Positions 42,221-51,423 of a stretch of 64,000 nucleotides of DNA are shown here, one piece after another. Below the pieces are notes generated by a model that saw nothing but the letters and a program-made list of their open reading frames with translations, was not told where the DNA came from and searched no databases. The DNA is from UBA5189 sp040389445 (lineage in GTDB: Bacteria; Chloroflexota; Limnocylindria; Limnocylindrales; CSP1-4): NCBI GenBank assembly GCA_040389445.1, contig JAZJZX010000010.1, positions 232,905 to 296,904 on the forward strand, written 5' to 3'. Every line of letters begins with the position of its first letter. Position 1 is the stretch's first letter. The position numbers and the translations under genes are program-made.

Positions 42221-43240
42221 GTGACCGACCGAGACCGGGCCAGCGCAGCACCTGACGTGATCCTGGCCGGCGCCATCGCCACGGTGGCGCGCACCATCGA
42301 TCCGGATCGAGCCCTCGCGAGTCTCCTCGATGCGGCCATCTCGTCGGTCGCCGCCGATCGTGGCGCGGTCGTCCTGTGGGACGGCGAACGCGGCCGGCTC
42401 GTGGTCACGGCTTCGGTCGGTCTCGAGCCCGCCGACGCGGCCGCCTTCGAATCTGCCGTGGCCACCAACCCGGATCACCCGGTCGCACGGACGGCTCACG
42501 GCCAGACGGCGATCCTCGGCACCGAGACGGCGGGCGCGGACGGTATCGCGGTGGTCACGGCCACGTGGCCCCTGCGGGTGACGAGCGACGGTCTCGAGGT
42601 GCCGCTGGGCGCGCTGTCGGTCGGCCGACCGGCGCCCTGGCTCGTCGGCGAGTCCGACGCGTCGATGCTGGCTGCATGCGCCGATCTCATCGCCATCACC
42701 GTCGATCGGGCACGCCTTGCGGCAGCCGCCCAGGAGCACGGGGAGTGGCAGGAGCGCGTGGCCCACACCGATGCCCTGACGGGACTTGCCAATGCCCGGA
42801 CGCTGGCTCGCGTCCTCGAGCTGGAGGTCGCCCGAGCGGGCCGGCAGGGCACGGACCTGTCCATCGCCCTGTTCGATGTGGACGACCTCGCCGGCGCCAA
42901 CGCGGCCGCGGGTCCGGGTGCCGGCGACGACATCCTGAGAGAGGTGGCCGCGACCCTCGCCGAATCGGTGCGCCTCGTGGACACCGTCGCGCGCTGGGGC
43001 GGGGACGAGTTCCTGGTCGTCGCTCCGGGCTCGGCCGGCATGACCGTGGCCCAGCGTGTCCGGGACGCGCTGGCTGCCCGCCCGGCGTCGAAGGGCCGCC
43101 CGATCACACTCTCGGCCGGTATCGCACGGTTCCCGGCCGACGGCGCGTCGTCAGAGCAATTGCTGGCGGCCGCGGAAACGGCGCTGCGGGCGGCGAAGGC
43201 CTCCGGTCCCGGAGCGCTGGTGGCCGCCGACGCGGGTTGA
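42221..43240 (+). CDS. GAF-GGDEF protein, probable diguanylate cyclase
   Basis: 339 residues from GTG 42221, which has AGGAG five bases upstream; the frame is open further up with ATG 42098 as an alternative. Residues about 20-170 look like a GAF sensor (SSVAADRGAVVLWDGERGRL). The C-terminal GGDEF domain has DALTGLANARTL, FDVDDLAGANAAAG and RWGGDEFLVV, so the active site is complete and c-di-GMP synthesis is likely. I see no RxxD inhibitory site with certainty. Confidence 0.88.
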   Translation: MTDRDRASAAPDVILAGAIATVARTIDPDRALASLLDAAISSVAADRGAVVLWDGERGRLVVTASVGLEPADAAAFESAVATNPDHPVARTAHGQTAILGTETAGADGIAVVTATWPLRVTSDGLEVPLGALSVGRPAPWLVGESDASMLAACADLIAITVDRARLAAAAQEHGEWQERVAHTDALTGLANARTLARVLELEVARAGRQGTDLSIALFDVDDLAGANAAAGPGAGDDILREVAATLAESVRLVDTVARWGGDEFLVVAPGSAGMTVAQRVRDALAARPASKGRPITLSAGIARFPADGASSEQLLAAAETALRAAKASGPGALVAADAG

Positions 43241-43337
43241 CGGTTCGAACGAGCTAGCCGTTCGCGCGGGTTGACGGTTCGAACGAGCTAGCCGTTCGCG
43301 CGGGTTGACGGTTCGAACGAGCTAGCCGTTCGCGCGG
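43236..43337. repeat. Three perfect 34-bp tandem repeats with internal hairpin
   Basis: Copies start at 43236, 43270 and 43304; a degenerate fourth begins at 43338. Each holds CGAACG-AGCTAGC-CGTTCG, a 6-bp stem with a 7-nt loop. The first copy includes the TGA stop of the GGDEF gene. Possible terminator array or protein-binding repeats. Confidence 0.9.
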
Positions 43338-43371
43338 GTTGCCGGTTCGCGCAGCCGCGCCGTGCAGGACA

Positions 43372-44295
43372 TCAGCCGCTCGCGCCGCTGATCGATCCCA
43401 GGGTCAGCACGGGCAGTGTCGGCGCGGTGGTGCCCGGCCCGGGTTCAAGCGTCAGGGCCAGGATGGCGCCCGACTGTGCCAGGTCCGTGGTTCCGCGGAA
43501 CACGCCCGTCCCGGTCGCGCCGACCTGGAACCCGCCCAGCGGCACCGGATCAGCGGCACCCACGATGACCCAGGCCTCGTAGACCTGATCGCCCGTGGTC
43601 GGGGCCAGGTTCTGCACGGCCATGATCACGGAACCGTTGTCCGCAGCGACGACCCCGTTCGCGCCGGTCCCCGCCTCCACCGCGGCCAGGAAGCCGGCCT
43701 GCGCCCCGGGCCGCCCCGCGACCTCGAGCACGGCTGCGACGCCGGCGCGATACGCCTGCGCCGCGGCGAGATCCCCTTCGATGCCGGACAGCCTTCCCTG
43801 CAGTTGCAGGTTCCACGTCCCCAGGATGGCGATCGCCAGCACGGCAGCAATCCGGAGCAGCCAGGGCCGCGCGCCACCGGATCTTCCCGCCGAACGCGCC
43901 TCGCGGTCGGCGGCCGTCGGGAACGGTGCCGGAACCGCGACCGGGGCGACCGGCGCGACCGGGGCGACCGGGGCGGCCTGCGCGGCCAGACCGACCGGCG
44001 CGACCGGGGCGACCGCTGTCGACCGCTGGATCCCGGCCGGCGTGGCGTCGGTTGCGCTCGTGAACTGCTCCGCCCCGGCGGCGGCGAGGATCCGCGCACG
44101 CAGGGCGGCCGGCGGCTCGACCGGTTCCAGGGTGTCGGCGAGGTAGGGAACGACCCCGCCGAGCTCGGCGAACTCCGGATGCGGCTCGGCACAGGTCTCG
44201 AGGTGCTCACGCACCGCGGTCGCCTCGTCGGGCTCGAGCGCGCCGAGCACGAACCCGGCTGCGAGATCGCGGACGTCGTCGCAATGCATGGTCAT
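43372..44295 (-). CDS. RskA-type anti-sigma factor
   Basis: 307 residues. The N-terminal zinc-anti-sigma-like part (CDDVRDLAAGFVLGALEPDE, HLETC) has the HxxxC but lacks the second Cys of HxxxCxxC. The linker is made of APVAPVAPV repeats. One transmembrane helix follows (LLRIAAVLAIAILGTW, about 163-178), then a C-terminal extracytoplasmic RskA domain (GDQVYEAWVIVGAADPVPLG). It should hold the upstream sigma factor at the membrane. Start overlaps the sigma gene stop by 4 bp. Confidence 0.9.
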   Translation of the reverse strand: MTMHCDDVRDLAAGFVLGALEPDEATAVREHLETCAEPHPEFAELGGVVPYLADTLEPVEPPAALRARILAAAGAEQFTSATDATPAGIQRSTAVAPVAPVGLAAQAAPVAPVAPVAPVAVPAPFPTAADREARSAGRSGGARPWLLRIAAVLAIAILGTWNLQLQGRLSGIEGDLAAAQAYRAGVAAVLEVAGRPGAQAGFLAAVEAGTGANGVVAADNGSVIMAVQNLAPTTGDQVYEAWVIVGAADPVPLGGFQVGATGTGVFRGTTDLAQSGAILALTLEPGPGTTAPTLPVLTLGSISGASG

Positions 44296-44933
44296 GCCGA
44301 GGCTCCCGGTCGAGAGGCTGGATCCTGCGGTCGAGGGCGCGGATCGTGGTCACGCCCGAGCGCGCCGCGGAGGACCTGGAGGGCGAGCCGCATGCGCGAC
44401 TTCACGGTGCCGAGCGGCACCCCGGTTCGCTCGGCGATCTCGGACTGGCTGAGGCCGCCCCAGTAGGCGAGCTCGATGGCCTCGCGCTGGACCTCCGACA
44501 GGGCGCTCATGGCAGTCCGCACCGCGACGGCATCGAGGCGACCGGCCACCTCGGGCCAGACATCCGACACGACCAGCTGGCGCGGAGCGGGCAGTTCAGG
44601 ATCCGGGAGCTCGGTGACCGGCTTGCGCCGGCGAACAGCGTCGATGCCACGGTGATGGACGATCGCGAGGAGCCAGGTCTTCACGCTGCCGCGGCCTTCG
44701 ACGTATCGGTCGGCATGGCGCCACACGCCGAGGAAGGCGTCCTGGACGACATCCTCGGCGAGGGTCGGGTCGGCGGTGATCCGGAGGGCAATTGCGTAGG
44801 CCATGGCTCGATATCTGTCGTACAGCCCTTCCAGGGCATCAAGGTTTCCCTCGCCCACGAGGACGAGGATCTGCCGATCGGCATCATCCTCCGCCGAGGC
44901 CACCCTGAGTCCAGGTGCAGTCTCGCCGGTCAC
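44292..44933 (-). CDS. ECF RNA polymerase sigma factor
   Basis: 213 residues. Sigma region 2 (LEGLYDRYRAMAYAIALRIT, AEDVVQDAFLGVWRHADRY) and region 4 (SEVQREAIELAYWGGLSQSE, TVKSRMRLALQVLRGAL) are clear. It directs transcription of an extracytoplasmic-stress regulon, held in check by the co-encoded RskA-like protein. Its ATG overlaps the tmk stop by 4 bp, so tmk, sigma and anti-sigma form one translationally linked operon. Confidence 0.93.
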   Translation of the reverse strand: MTGETAPGLRVASAEDDADRQILVLVGEGNLDALEGLYDRYRAMAYAIALRITADPTLAEDVVQDAFLGVWRHADRYVEGRGSVKTWLLAIVHHRGIDAVRRRKPVTELPDPELPAPRQLVVSDVWPEVAGRLDAVAVRTAMSALSEVQREAIELAYWGGLSQSEIAERTGVPLGTVKSRMRLALQVLRGALGRDHDPRPRPQDPASRPGASA

Positions 44934-45637
44934 TGCCGTATGCGTCCGCCGACGCGCAGCGGTTCACTCGCCGGCGCCCCCGTGGATGACGCAATTGGGG
45001 TTTCGATGATCGCCAGCGCGGCGTCGAGGACCGAAGCGAACACGAGTTCGGCCTCGCGATCGGCATCGATCACCACCCAGCGAGCCGGCTCGGCGGCGGC
45101 CATGGCGAGAAATCCGGCCCGGACCCGAAGGTGGAAGGCAAGATCGAACGAGGTCTCGAAGCGCGTATGGCTGTCGGGTGTCTTGCGGTCGAGGCCCCGT
45201 TCGGCCTCGAGATCAAGGAGCAGCGTCCGTTCGGGCACCAGGCCGCCCGTGGCGATGGCGATGATCTGGCGGAGGATCCCGAGGTCCACGCCGCCACCGT
45301 AGCCCTGGTAGGCCATCGTCGAATCGGCGTACCGCGCGCAGATGACCACGCGACCCTCGGCCAGGGCGGGACGAATCACCTTGGCCACGTGCTGGGCGCG
45401 CGAGGCATTGAAGAGCAGTGCATCGGCGACCGGGTCGATCGGCTCGCCGCCGTTGGCCATGAGCAGTTCGTACAGCCGGTCGCCGAGCGGGGTGCCGCCC
45501 GGCTCGCGCGTCAGGAGCACGTCGTGCCCGCGCTCGATCAACGCGGCCGCCAGCCGGCTCGCCTGCAGCGTCTTGCCGGAGCCGTCGGGGCCCTCGATCG
45601 AGATGAAATGGCCGGCCGGCCGGCCCAGTGATCTCAC
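44930..45637 (-). CDS. tmk: Thymidylate kinase
   Basis: 235 residues from GTG 45637; the same frame is open for 1.9 kb upstream but that is the antisense of the metal exporter. Phosphorylates dTMP to dTDP. P-loop FISIEGPDGSGKTLQASRLA, the DR(E/D)-like LLTREPGGTPLGDRL, and RYADSTMAYQGYGGG in place of the usual DRY/F...S..AYQG. The C-terminus carries an extra 20 residues. The next genes are the sigma/anti-sigma pair. Confidence 0.93.
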   Translation of the reverse strand: MRSLGRPAGHFISIEGPDGSGKTLQASRLAAALIERGHDVLLTREPGGTPLGDRLYELLMANGGEPIDPVADALLFNASRAQHVAKVIRPALAEGRVVICARYADSTMAYQGYGGGVDLGILRQIIAIATGGLVPERTLLLDLEAERGLDRKTPDSHTRFETSFDLAFHLRVRAGFLAMAAAEPARWVVIDADREAELVFASVLDAALAIIETPIASSTGAPASEPLRVGGRIRQ

Positions 45638-45763
45638 CCAGCGAGTGTAGCCGACGGCCTCCCGGCAACCGCCCGGAGATCCGGGCCGGCACGCCGATGC
45701 AGCGCCGTCGGCAGTTCGACAGGGAGTGATCCGCCGGCCCGGCCGGCGCGTACCCTCCCTGCC

Positions 45764-47497
45764 ATGCGAACCCCCACCGTCCGGCGCCGGATCCTCGCCG
45801 TCCTTCTTGCCCTCGGCGCCCTCGGATTCCCCGCGGCGGCCCTGGCCCATCCACTCGGCAACTTCACGATCAACCACTACGCGGCGCTTCGGGTGGGGAC
45901 GGGCGAGATCAGGCTGGACGTCGTGGTGGACCTGGCCGAGATCCCCGCCTTCCAGGAGCGCATCCGGATCGACGGCAACGGGGATGGCGAGGTCAGCGAT
46001 GCCGAGGTGGACGCGGCCCGCGCCCCGGAGTGTGAGGCACGCACGTCGAGCCTCGACCTGACCGTGGACGGCGGCCGGATCCCGCTCCGCCTCGTCGCGG
46101 CCGGGCTGTCGTTTCCGGCGGGGGCCGGGGGTGTGCCCACGATGCGGACCGTGTGCGAGTACGTCGCGACGCCGGGCACCGCCTTTGCCGACGGCACCCT
46201 CGTCACCTTCGCCGACACCGCGAATGCCGAGCGGATCGGGTGGCGCGAGATCATCGTGACCGGCGACGGTACGTCGATCGGCCCGGCCGCGGGCGGCGTG
46301 CCGCCATCGGACACCGATCGATCGGCCCGCCTGACGGCCTACCCGGCCGACCTCCTGACGCAGCCGCTCGGCGTACACTCGGTGGCCTTCACCGTCACCG
46401 GCGGCGGAGGCACCCTGCCGGCCTTCAGTGCGCCGGACGCTCAGCCGCTCGCCGGTGCGACGACCACCGGCGGACCCGACGCCACCGGACCTGTCGCCAC
46501 GCAGGGTCCCACCGCAACGACCGGCCCCGCGGCCGTCCCCGGCGGTGTCGGCAACGACATCCCGGACCTGTTCCGGGCGGATCTCACCCCGTTCGTGGCC
46601 ATCGCATCGATCCTGCTGGCCATGGTGCTCGGCGCCGGCCATGCCCTCACGCCCGGCCACGGCAAGACGCTCATGGCCGCGTACCTGGTCGGGACCCGCG
46701 GGACGGTCCGCCATGCCGCCGGCCTGGGCCTGGCGGTCACGGTGTCGCACACCCTGGGAATCCTGGCCCTCGCCCTCCTCGTGACCGGAGCGGAGTCGCT
46801 CCTTCCCGCCGACCTGGTCGTTCGGACGATCCCGCTCGTCGCGGCCCTGGCCTTCGTGGCCATCGGCGCCACCATGCTGTTCGCGGAGCTTCGCCGGCGT
46901 CGGCGCGCGTCGCGACTCCTTGCCGCTGCCCATGCGCACGATGGCGAGCACGGGGACCACGACCACCCGCATGATCACGCGCACCCGGAACACGGCCACG
47001 AGGGTCGCGAACAGCCGCACGAGCCCGACGTGCCGCACGAGCACGGTGCGCGGCACGACCACCCGCGCGCGGATGCAGACGGCCTGCGTGCGCCGGAGCA
47101 CGCGCCGGTGGCCGGCGAGCACCGTCATGGCGGCGTGCGCCACTCCCACCTGCCGGCCGACGATCGGACGCTGAGCTGGCGGAACCTGTTTGCCCTCGGC
47201 CTCGCGGGCGGGATCATTCCTTCGACCAACGCCCTGATCATCCTGCTCGGCACCATCGTCGCCGGACGAGCGGCCTTCGGGATCGTCCTGGTGGTCGCCT
47301 TCGGTCTGGGGATGGCCCTGGTGCTCGGAGGGGTGGGCGCGATCATGGTCCTCGCGCGCGAGCGCCTCGATCGACTCCCGATGACCTCGAGCCTTGGGCG
47401 CGCGGCGCGCCACGCACCGCTTGCCGCCGCGGTGGTCGTCTTCGGCGTCGGCCTCTGGCTCACGGTCCAGGCCATCGGCGGCGGCCCCACCCTCTGA
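45764..47497 (+). CDS. Nickel/cobalt exporter, NicO family, with periplasmic domain
   Basis: 577 residues. Signal peptide 1-29 ending ALA. The N-terminal periplasmic part (30-260) has an EF-hand-like DGNGDGEVSDAE near 70. Six or so transmembrane helices follow with the family motif GAGHALTPGHGKTLMAAYLV (two metal-binding His) and, in the second half, GGIIPSTNALIILLG. Between the halves is a His/Asp/Glu-rich loop (HDGEHGDHDHPHDHAHPEHG) that would bind metal ions. Likely exports Ni2+ or Co2+. No metal riboswitch or operator found upstream. Confidence 0.9.
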   Translation: MRTPTVRRRILAVLLALGALGFPAAALAHPLGNFTINHYAALRVGTGEIRLDVVVDLAEIPAFQERIRIDGNGDGEVSDAEVDAARAPECEARTSSLDLTVDGGRIPLRLVAAGLSFPAGAGGVPTMRTVCEYVATPGTAFADGTLVTFADTANAERIGWREIIVTGDGTSIGPAAGGVPPSDTDRSARLTAYPADLLTQPLGVHSVAFTVTGGGGTLPAFSAPDAQPLAGATTTGGPDATGPVATQGPTATTGPAAVPGGVGNDIPDLFRADLTPFVAIASILLAMVLGAGHALTPGHGKTLMAAYLVGTRGTVRHAAGLGLAVTVSHTLGILALALLVTGAESLLPADLVVRTIPLVAALAFVAIGATMLFAELRRRRRASRLLAAAHAHDGEHGDHDHPHDHAHPEHGHEGREQPHEPDVPHEHGARHDHPRADADGLRAPEHAPVAGEHRHGGVRHSHLPADDRTLSWRNLFALGLAGGIIPSTNALIILLGTIVAGRAAFGIVLVVAFGLGMALVLGGVGAIMVLARERLDRLPMTSSLGRAARHAPLAAAVVVFGVGLWLTVQAIGGGPTL

Positions 47498-47562
47498 CGT
47501 GCTCATAGGGCGAATGCCCGAGGCGACCGATGGATCGTCGCGTGCTAGGCTCCCGGCCCGAC

Positions 47563-49011
47563 ATGCAAGAGTTGACCGACCGCGCGCTTGACGTCGCCAC
47601 CCGGCTCGGCGCGGGGTATGCGGACGTACGCATCGTCCGACGCCGCGACGAGTCGATCGGGATCAAGTCCGGCCGGCTCGAGGGTGTGTCCACAGGCGAG
47701 ACGGAAGGCTTCGGCGTCCGCGTCCTCGTGAACGGTGCCTGGGGTTTCGCCTCCTCCCATCACCTCGACCTCAATGAGGCGGATCGCGTGGCCGCGCTCG
47801 CCGTCCGGATCGCGCGAGCTTCGGCGACGGCGCTCCGCACGCCCGTCGAACTGGACGGACGACCCCCCGCCCACGGACGCTTCGAAACGCCCGTGGCCGA
47901 GGACCCGTTCAAGATCCCCCTCGAGCGCAAGATCGGGCACCTCATGGAGGCCGACCGCGCTGCGGGAGCCGTTCGCGGAATCACCTTCACCGAGTCGTCC
48001 TATGGGGCGCAGCGAGAAACCAGGATCTTCGCCGCGTCAGATGGGAGCTCCACGGAGCAGGTCATCACGCACGTCGGCGCGGCCGTGGAAGCCAACGCCA
48101 TCGACGGAGACGAGCACCAGCGACGGAGCTACCCGGATGCAGGCGGAGGCTGGAACGCCGCCGGTTACGAGTACATCCGCGGGCTGGATCTCACGGGTGC
48201 GGCGGAGCGCTACGCCGAGGAGGCCGTCGCCCTGCTCACCGCGCCCCAGTGTCCGTCCGGTGCGACCACGGTGGTCCTGGACCCGAGCCAGCTCTACATG
48301 CAGGTGCATGAGAGCTGCGGCCACCCGACCGAGCTCGATCGCGTCTACGGGACCGAGGCCTCGTACGCCGGGACCAGCTTCCTGACCACGGACAAGCTCG
48401 ACGAGGGCTTTCGCTACGGGTCCGACCTCATCACGATCGTGGCCGATGCGACGGCGCCACGAGGAATGGGCACCTTCGGCTGGGACGACGAGGGTGTCGC
48501 GGCCCAGGCTGTGCCGCTCATCCAGAACGGGATCCTGGTCGGGTACCAGACCTCGCGCGAGACGGCCCCCCGGATCGGCCGCTCATCGGGCGGGGCCATG
48601 CGTGCCGACGGCTGGAACCGGATCCCGCTGATTCGCATGACGAACGTCAACCTGCTGCCGGTCCCGGGGATGTCGCTCGACGACATCGTCGCCGACACCG
48701 ATGACGGCCTCTACCTCGCGACCAACCGAAGCTGGTCCATCGACGATCGGCGCCTCAACTTCCAGTTCGCCACCGAGGTCGCCTACGAGATCAAGGGGGG
48801 CAAGCGGGGCCGGCTGTTCAAGAACCCCACGTACACCGGGATCACCTACGAGTTCTGGCGATCCTGCGATGCCGTCGGCGATGCCAGCAGCTACGTGATG
48901 CTGGGCACCCCCAACTGCGGCAAGGGCGAGCCCGCCCAGGGTGCGCATGTCGGGCACGGCGTCTCCGGGGCGCGCTTCCGGGACGTCCAGATCGGCGTGG
49001 GGAAATGGTGA
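47563..49011 (+). CDS. tldD: TldD family metalloprotease subunit
   Basis: 482 residues from ATG 47563; ATG 47530 is an alternative. The zinc site is HESCGHPTE (HExxxH), with the family-typical LDPSQLYMQVHESCGH and ending GVSGARFRDVQIGVGKW. TldD and TldE form a heterodimeric protease that trims peptides, including ribosomal natural-product precursors. The stop overlaps the next gene by 7 bp. Confidence 0.94.
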   Translation: MQELTDRALDVATRLGAGYADVRIVRRRDESIGIKSGRLEGVSTGETEGFGVRVLVNGAWGFASSHHLDLNEADRVAALAVRIARASATALRTPVELDGRPPAHGRFETPVAEDPFKIPLERKIGHLMEADRAAGAVRGITFTESSYGAQRETRIFAASDGSSTEQVITHVGAAVEANAIDGDEHQRRSYPDAGGGWNAAGYEYIRGLDLTGAAERYAEEAVALLTAPQCPSGATTVVLDPSQLYMQVHESCGHPTELDRVYGTEASYAGTSFLTTDKLDEGFRYGSDLITIVADATAPRGMGTFGWDDEGVAAQAVPLIQNGILVGYQTSRETAPRIGRSSGGAMRADGWNRIPLIRMTNVNLLPVPGMSLDDIVADTDDGLYLATNRSWSIDDRRLNFQFATEVAYEIKGGKRGRLFKNPTYTGITYEFWRSCDAVGDASSYVMLGTPNCGKGEPAQGAHVGHGVSGARFRDVQIGVGKW

Positions 49012-50369
49012 GCCGATCCGCCCACGCCGCTCCGCTCGAGCTCGCCGAGGAGGTCCTCGGCCGGGCGCTCGCGGCCGGGGCAACCGAGGCCGAGGTCCTG
49101 GTCACGACCGAGGACGCCCAGCTGACGCGGTTCGCGAACTCGGAGATCCACCAGAATGTCGCGGAGACGAATGTCAGCGTCAATCTCCGCTTCGTCGCGG
49201 GGCGCCGAATCGCGGTCGCGGCATCAGGACGCACGGACGAGGACGGGCTGCGCGCCCTGGTCAATCGTGCCGCGGCCATCGCGCGGACCTGCGACGAGCT
49301 CGAGGACTGGGGTGGCCTGCCGGGGCCGGATCCATCGGGAGCGGAGGTTCAGGCTCCACCGGCCCCCGTCGGACACGCCGCAGATGCCACGCCCGAGTTT
49401 CGGGCCGAGGCCGCCCGTGCCGTGATCGGTGCCGCGGACGACCAGGGCGTCCTGGCCTATGGCTCGTTCGCGACCTCCCGAGATCAGATGGCCGTCGCCA
49501 ACTCGGCCGGCATTCGCTCCGAGGAGGCCCGCACCAGCTCCCAGCTCCTGACGGTCTCGATGTCGCCCGACGGGGGCTCAGGGTATGCCGAAGCGGCGGC
49601 CACGGACCCAACCACCATCGATGCTGGGGCGATCGGCCGCGAGGCCGCCCACAAGGCCCGCGCGACGGAACGGGCGATCTCCCTTCCGGCGGGCGACTAC
49701 CCGGTCGTGCTCGAGGAGTACGCCGTCGTCGACATCACGGACATGCTCGGCTACCTCGGGTTCTCCGCCCTTGCCGTCCAGGAAGAACGGTCCTTCGCCG
49801 AACCGGGGCGGCGGATCGGTTCGGACCTGATCACGATCGTGGACGACGGCGCGGATCCGCTGGGCCTTCCCATGACCTTCGACTACGAAGGGGTGCGCAA
49901 GCAACGCGTGGTCCTCGTCGAGAAGGGCGTCTGTCGGGATGTCGTGTACGACGCACAGACAGCGGCCCGGAGCGGAACGCGCTCCACAGGGCACGGCCTG
50001 CCGGCCCCCAATCCCTACGGGCCCTTCCCCTTGAACATGGTCATGTCACCCGGGACGACGCCGCGCGAGGAGCTCATCGCCGGCCTGGATCGCGGCCTGC
50101 TCGTGACGCGCTTCCACTACACCAACCCGGTTCATCCGAAACTCGCCATCGTCACGGGGATGACCCGGGACGGCACGTTCCTCGTGGAGGGCGGGAAGGT
50201 CGTCGGCCCGGTCCGGAACCTCCGCTACACGCAGTCGTACCTGGATGCCCTTGCCGGCGTCACCGCCGTCGGGCGCGAGCGGAAGACGCTCAAGGGCTTC
50301 CTCGGCAGCGCGGTCGTGCCGGCGCTCCGGATCGAGGCCTGGACGTTCACCGGCACGACGGAGCACTGA
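49005..50369 (+). CDS. tldE: TldE/PmbA family protease subunit
   Basis: 454 residues. Matches PmbA/TldE (FANSEIHQNVAETNVSVNLR near 45, DYPVVLEEYAVVDITDML, ending in the GFLGSAVVPALRIEAWTFTG region). It lacks an HExxxH, as expected for the partner that completes the TldD active site. Starts at ATG 49005, within the end of tldD. Confidence 0.93.
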   Translation: MVSRSAHAAPLELAEEVLGRALAAGATEAEVLVTTEDAQLTRFANSEIHQNVAETNVSVNLRFVAGRRIAVAASGRTDEDGLRALVNRAAAIARTCDELEDWGGLPGPDPSGAEVQAPPAPVGHAADATPEFRAEAARAVIGAADDQGVLAYGSFATSRDQMAVANSAGIRSEEARTSSQLLTVSMSPDGGSGYAEAAATDPTTIDAGAIGREAAHKARATERAISLPAGDYPVVLEEYAVVDITDMLGYLGFSALAVQEERSFAEPGRRIGSDLITIVDDGADPLGLPMTFDYEGVRKQRVVLVEKGVCRDVVYDAQTAARSGTRSTGHGLPAPNPYGPFPLNMVMSPGTTPREELIAGLDRGLLVTRFHYTNPVHPKLAIVTGMTRDGTFLVEGGKVVGPVRNLRYTQSYLDALAGVTAVGRERKTLKGFLGSAVVPALRIEAWTFTGTTEH

Positions 50370-50411
50370 TCGGCGCCAACGAGCGATGGCTCAAGGCGTG
50401 ATGTGAGGCAA

Positions 50412-50439
50412 TCTACCATCGAGTGGTAGACTTCTACCA
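50412..50439. promoter_or_regulatory. Probable VapBC autoregulatory operator
   Basis: Inverted repeat TCTACCA-TCGAG-TGGTAGA at 50412-50430 just upstream of vapB. A third half-site TCTACCA at 50433-50439 overlaps the A of the ATG. Such palindromes are usual targets of the antitoxin-toxin complex. Confidence 0.75.
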
Positions 50440-50711
50440 TGAGCCTCAACATCAAGAACCCGGAGACCTATCGGCTCGTCAAGGAGCTCGCCGACGAAAC
50501 CGGCCAGTCGATGACGGCGGCCGTGACGGAGGCGGTCCGGGAGCGGCTGGGGCGGATCCGCGCACAGCAGAGCGACAGCGAGGCCGAGATCGAAACCCGC
50601 ATCGAACGAATTCGCGCGATCGCCACCGTGATCCGCGAACGGGCGCCGGCCGGCTACTGGGAGCAGGACTTCGATGAGCTTCTCTACGATGAGCAGGGGC
50701 TGCCGAAGTGA
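50439..50711 (+). CDS. VapB-type antitoxin
   Basis: 90 residues from ATG 50439. The start SLNIKNPETYRLVKELADET and GQSMTAAVTEAVRERLGRI match the Rv0623/PSK-type ribbon-helix-helix antitoxins. The C-terminal WEQDFDELLYDEQGLPK should wrap the toxin. It overlaps vapC by 4 bp. Confidence 0.9.
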   Translation: MSLNIKNPETYRLVKELADETGQSMTAAVTEAVRERLGRIRAQQSDSEAEIETRIERIRAIATVIRERAPAGYWEQDFDELLYDEQGLPK

Positions 50712-51160
50712 TCGTCGACCCGTCGGTCCTCGTGGCGATCATCCGCAACGAGCCGGAGGCGGCCGCGTTCGCGTCCCTCATCGCTCGGGCGAAGGTCGCC
50801 CGGCTCAGCGCCGCTTCCTACGTCGAGCTCGGCGTCGTGGTCGACGGCCCGCGGGATGCGGTCCAGTCGAGCTCGGTCGATGCGCTCATCGCGTCGGCGC
50901 GGCTCCAGATCGAGCCATTCACACCGGCGCAGGCGCGGATCGCCAGGTCGGCGTATGAGCGGTTCGGGCGGGGCAGCGGGCACCCGGCGCGACTGAACAT
51001 GGGCGACTGCTTCTCCTATGCGCTGGCGCGAGACCTCGGCGAGCCGCTCCTGTTCAAAGGCAGTGACTTCACCCTGACCGACATCGAGGTCGTCATCGAA
51101 CCGATCAGGGAGAAGCGGCTGAGCGAGATCGTCGCCGGCTACGAGACCGGCGCTTCGTAG
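50708..51160 (+). CDS. VapC-type PIN-domain ribonuclease toxin
   Basis: 150 residues from GTG 50708. PIN-domain acidic residues D4 (MIVDPSVLVAII), E40 (AASYVELG), D100 (LNMGDCFSYALA) and D120 (LLFKGSDFTLTDI) are all present, so the site looks active. RNA target unknown; many relatives cut tRNA or rRNA. Follows vapB directly. Confidence 0.93.
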   Translation: MIVDPSVLVAIIRNEPEAAAFASLIARAKVARLSAASYVELGVVVDGPRDAVQSSSVDALIASARLQIEPFTPAQARIARSAYERFGRGSGHPARLNMGDCFSYALARDLGEPLLFKGSDFTLTDIEVVIEPIREKRLSEIVAGYETGAS

Positions 51161-51161
51161 C

Positions 51162-51420
51162 TCACCAGGCGGCGAGCGCCCAGATCCCGGGATCGCGCTC
51201 CGGCGCGCCCTCGCCCACCGCCGCGAACAGGGCGACGGCCCGCTTGAGGTGGGCCATCGAGTCGTCCAGACGGCCGGCGTCGTGGAGCATGTCGGCCAGG
51301 TGGTTCTCGACGGCCGCCTCGAGGTGCCGGTCCCCGATCCGCCGGCAGGCCTCGATGGCCTCGCCGGCGGTTGCCACTCCTGCGTCCACGGAACCACTGG
51401 CAGACGCTGAGTCCTTCACG
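51162..51420 (-). pseudogene. C-terminal tetratricopeptide remnant
   Basis: About 85 residues: ATAGEAIEACRRIGDRHLEA, HLADMLHDAGRLDDSMAHLK and ALFAAVGEGAPERDPGIWAL. This is the tail typical of large regulators that combine cyclase or AAA domains with tetratricopeptide repeats. The large N-terminal part is gone, because the upstream DNA codes for another gene on the other strand. Confidence 0.6.
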
Positions 51421-51423
51421 TTC

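Noticed and set aside
43236..43371. tRNA-like T-loop GGTTCGAAC repeated in the 34-bp array
   Set aside because: No acceptor, D or anticodon arm can be formed around it.
44930..47506. An 858-codon ORF extending tmk upstream
   Set aside because: The first 620 codons are the antisense of the Ni/Co exporter; thymidylate kinase begins at GTG 45637 near the P-loop.
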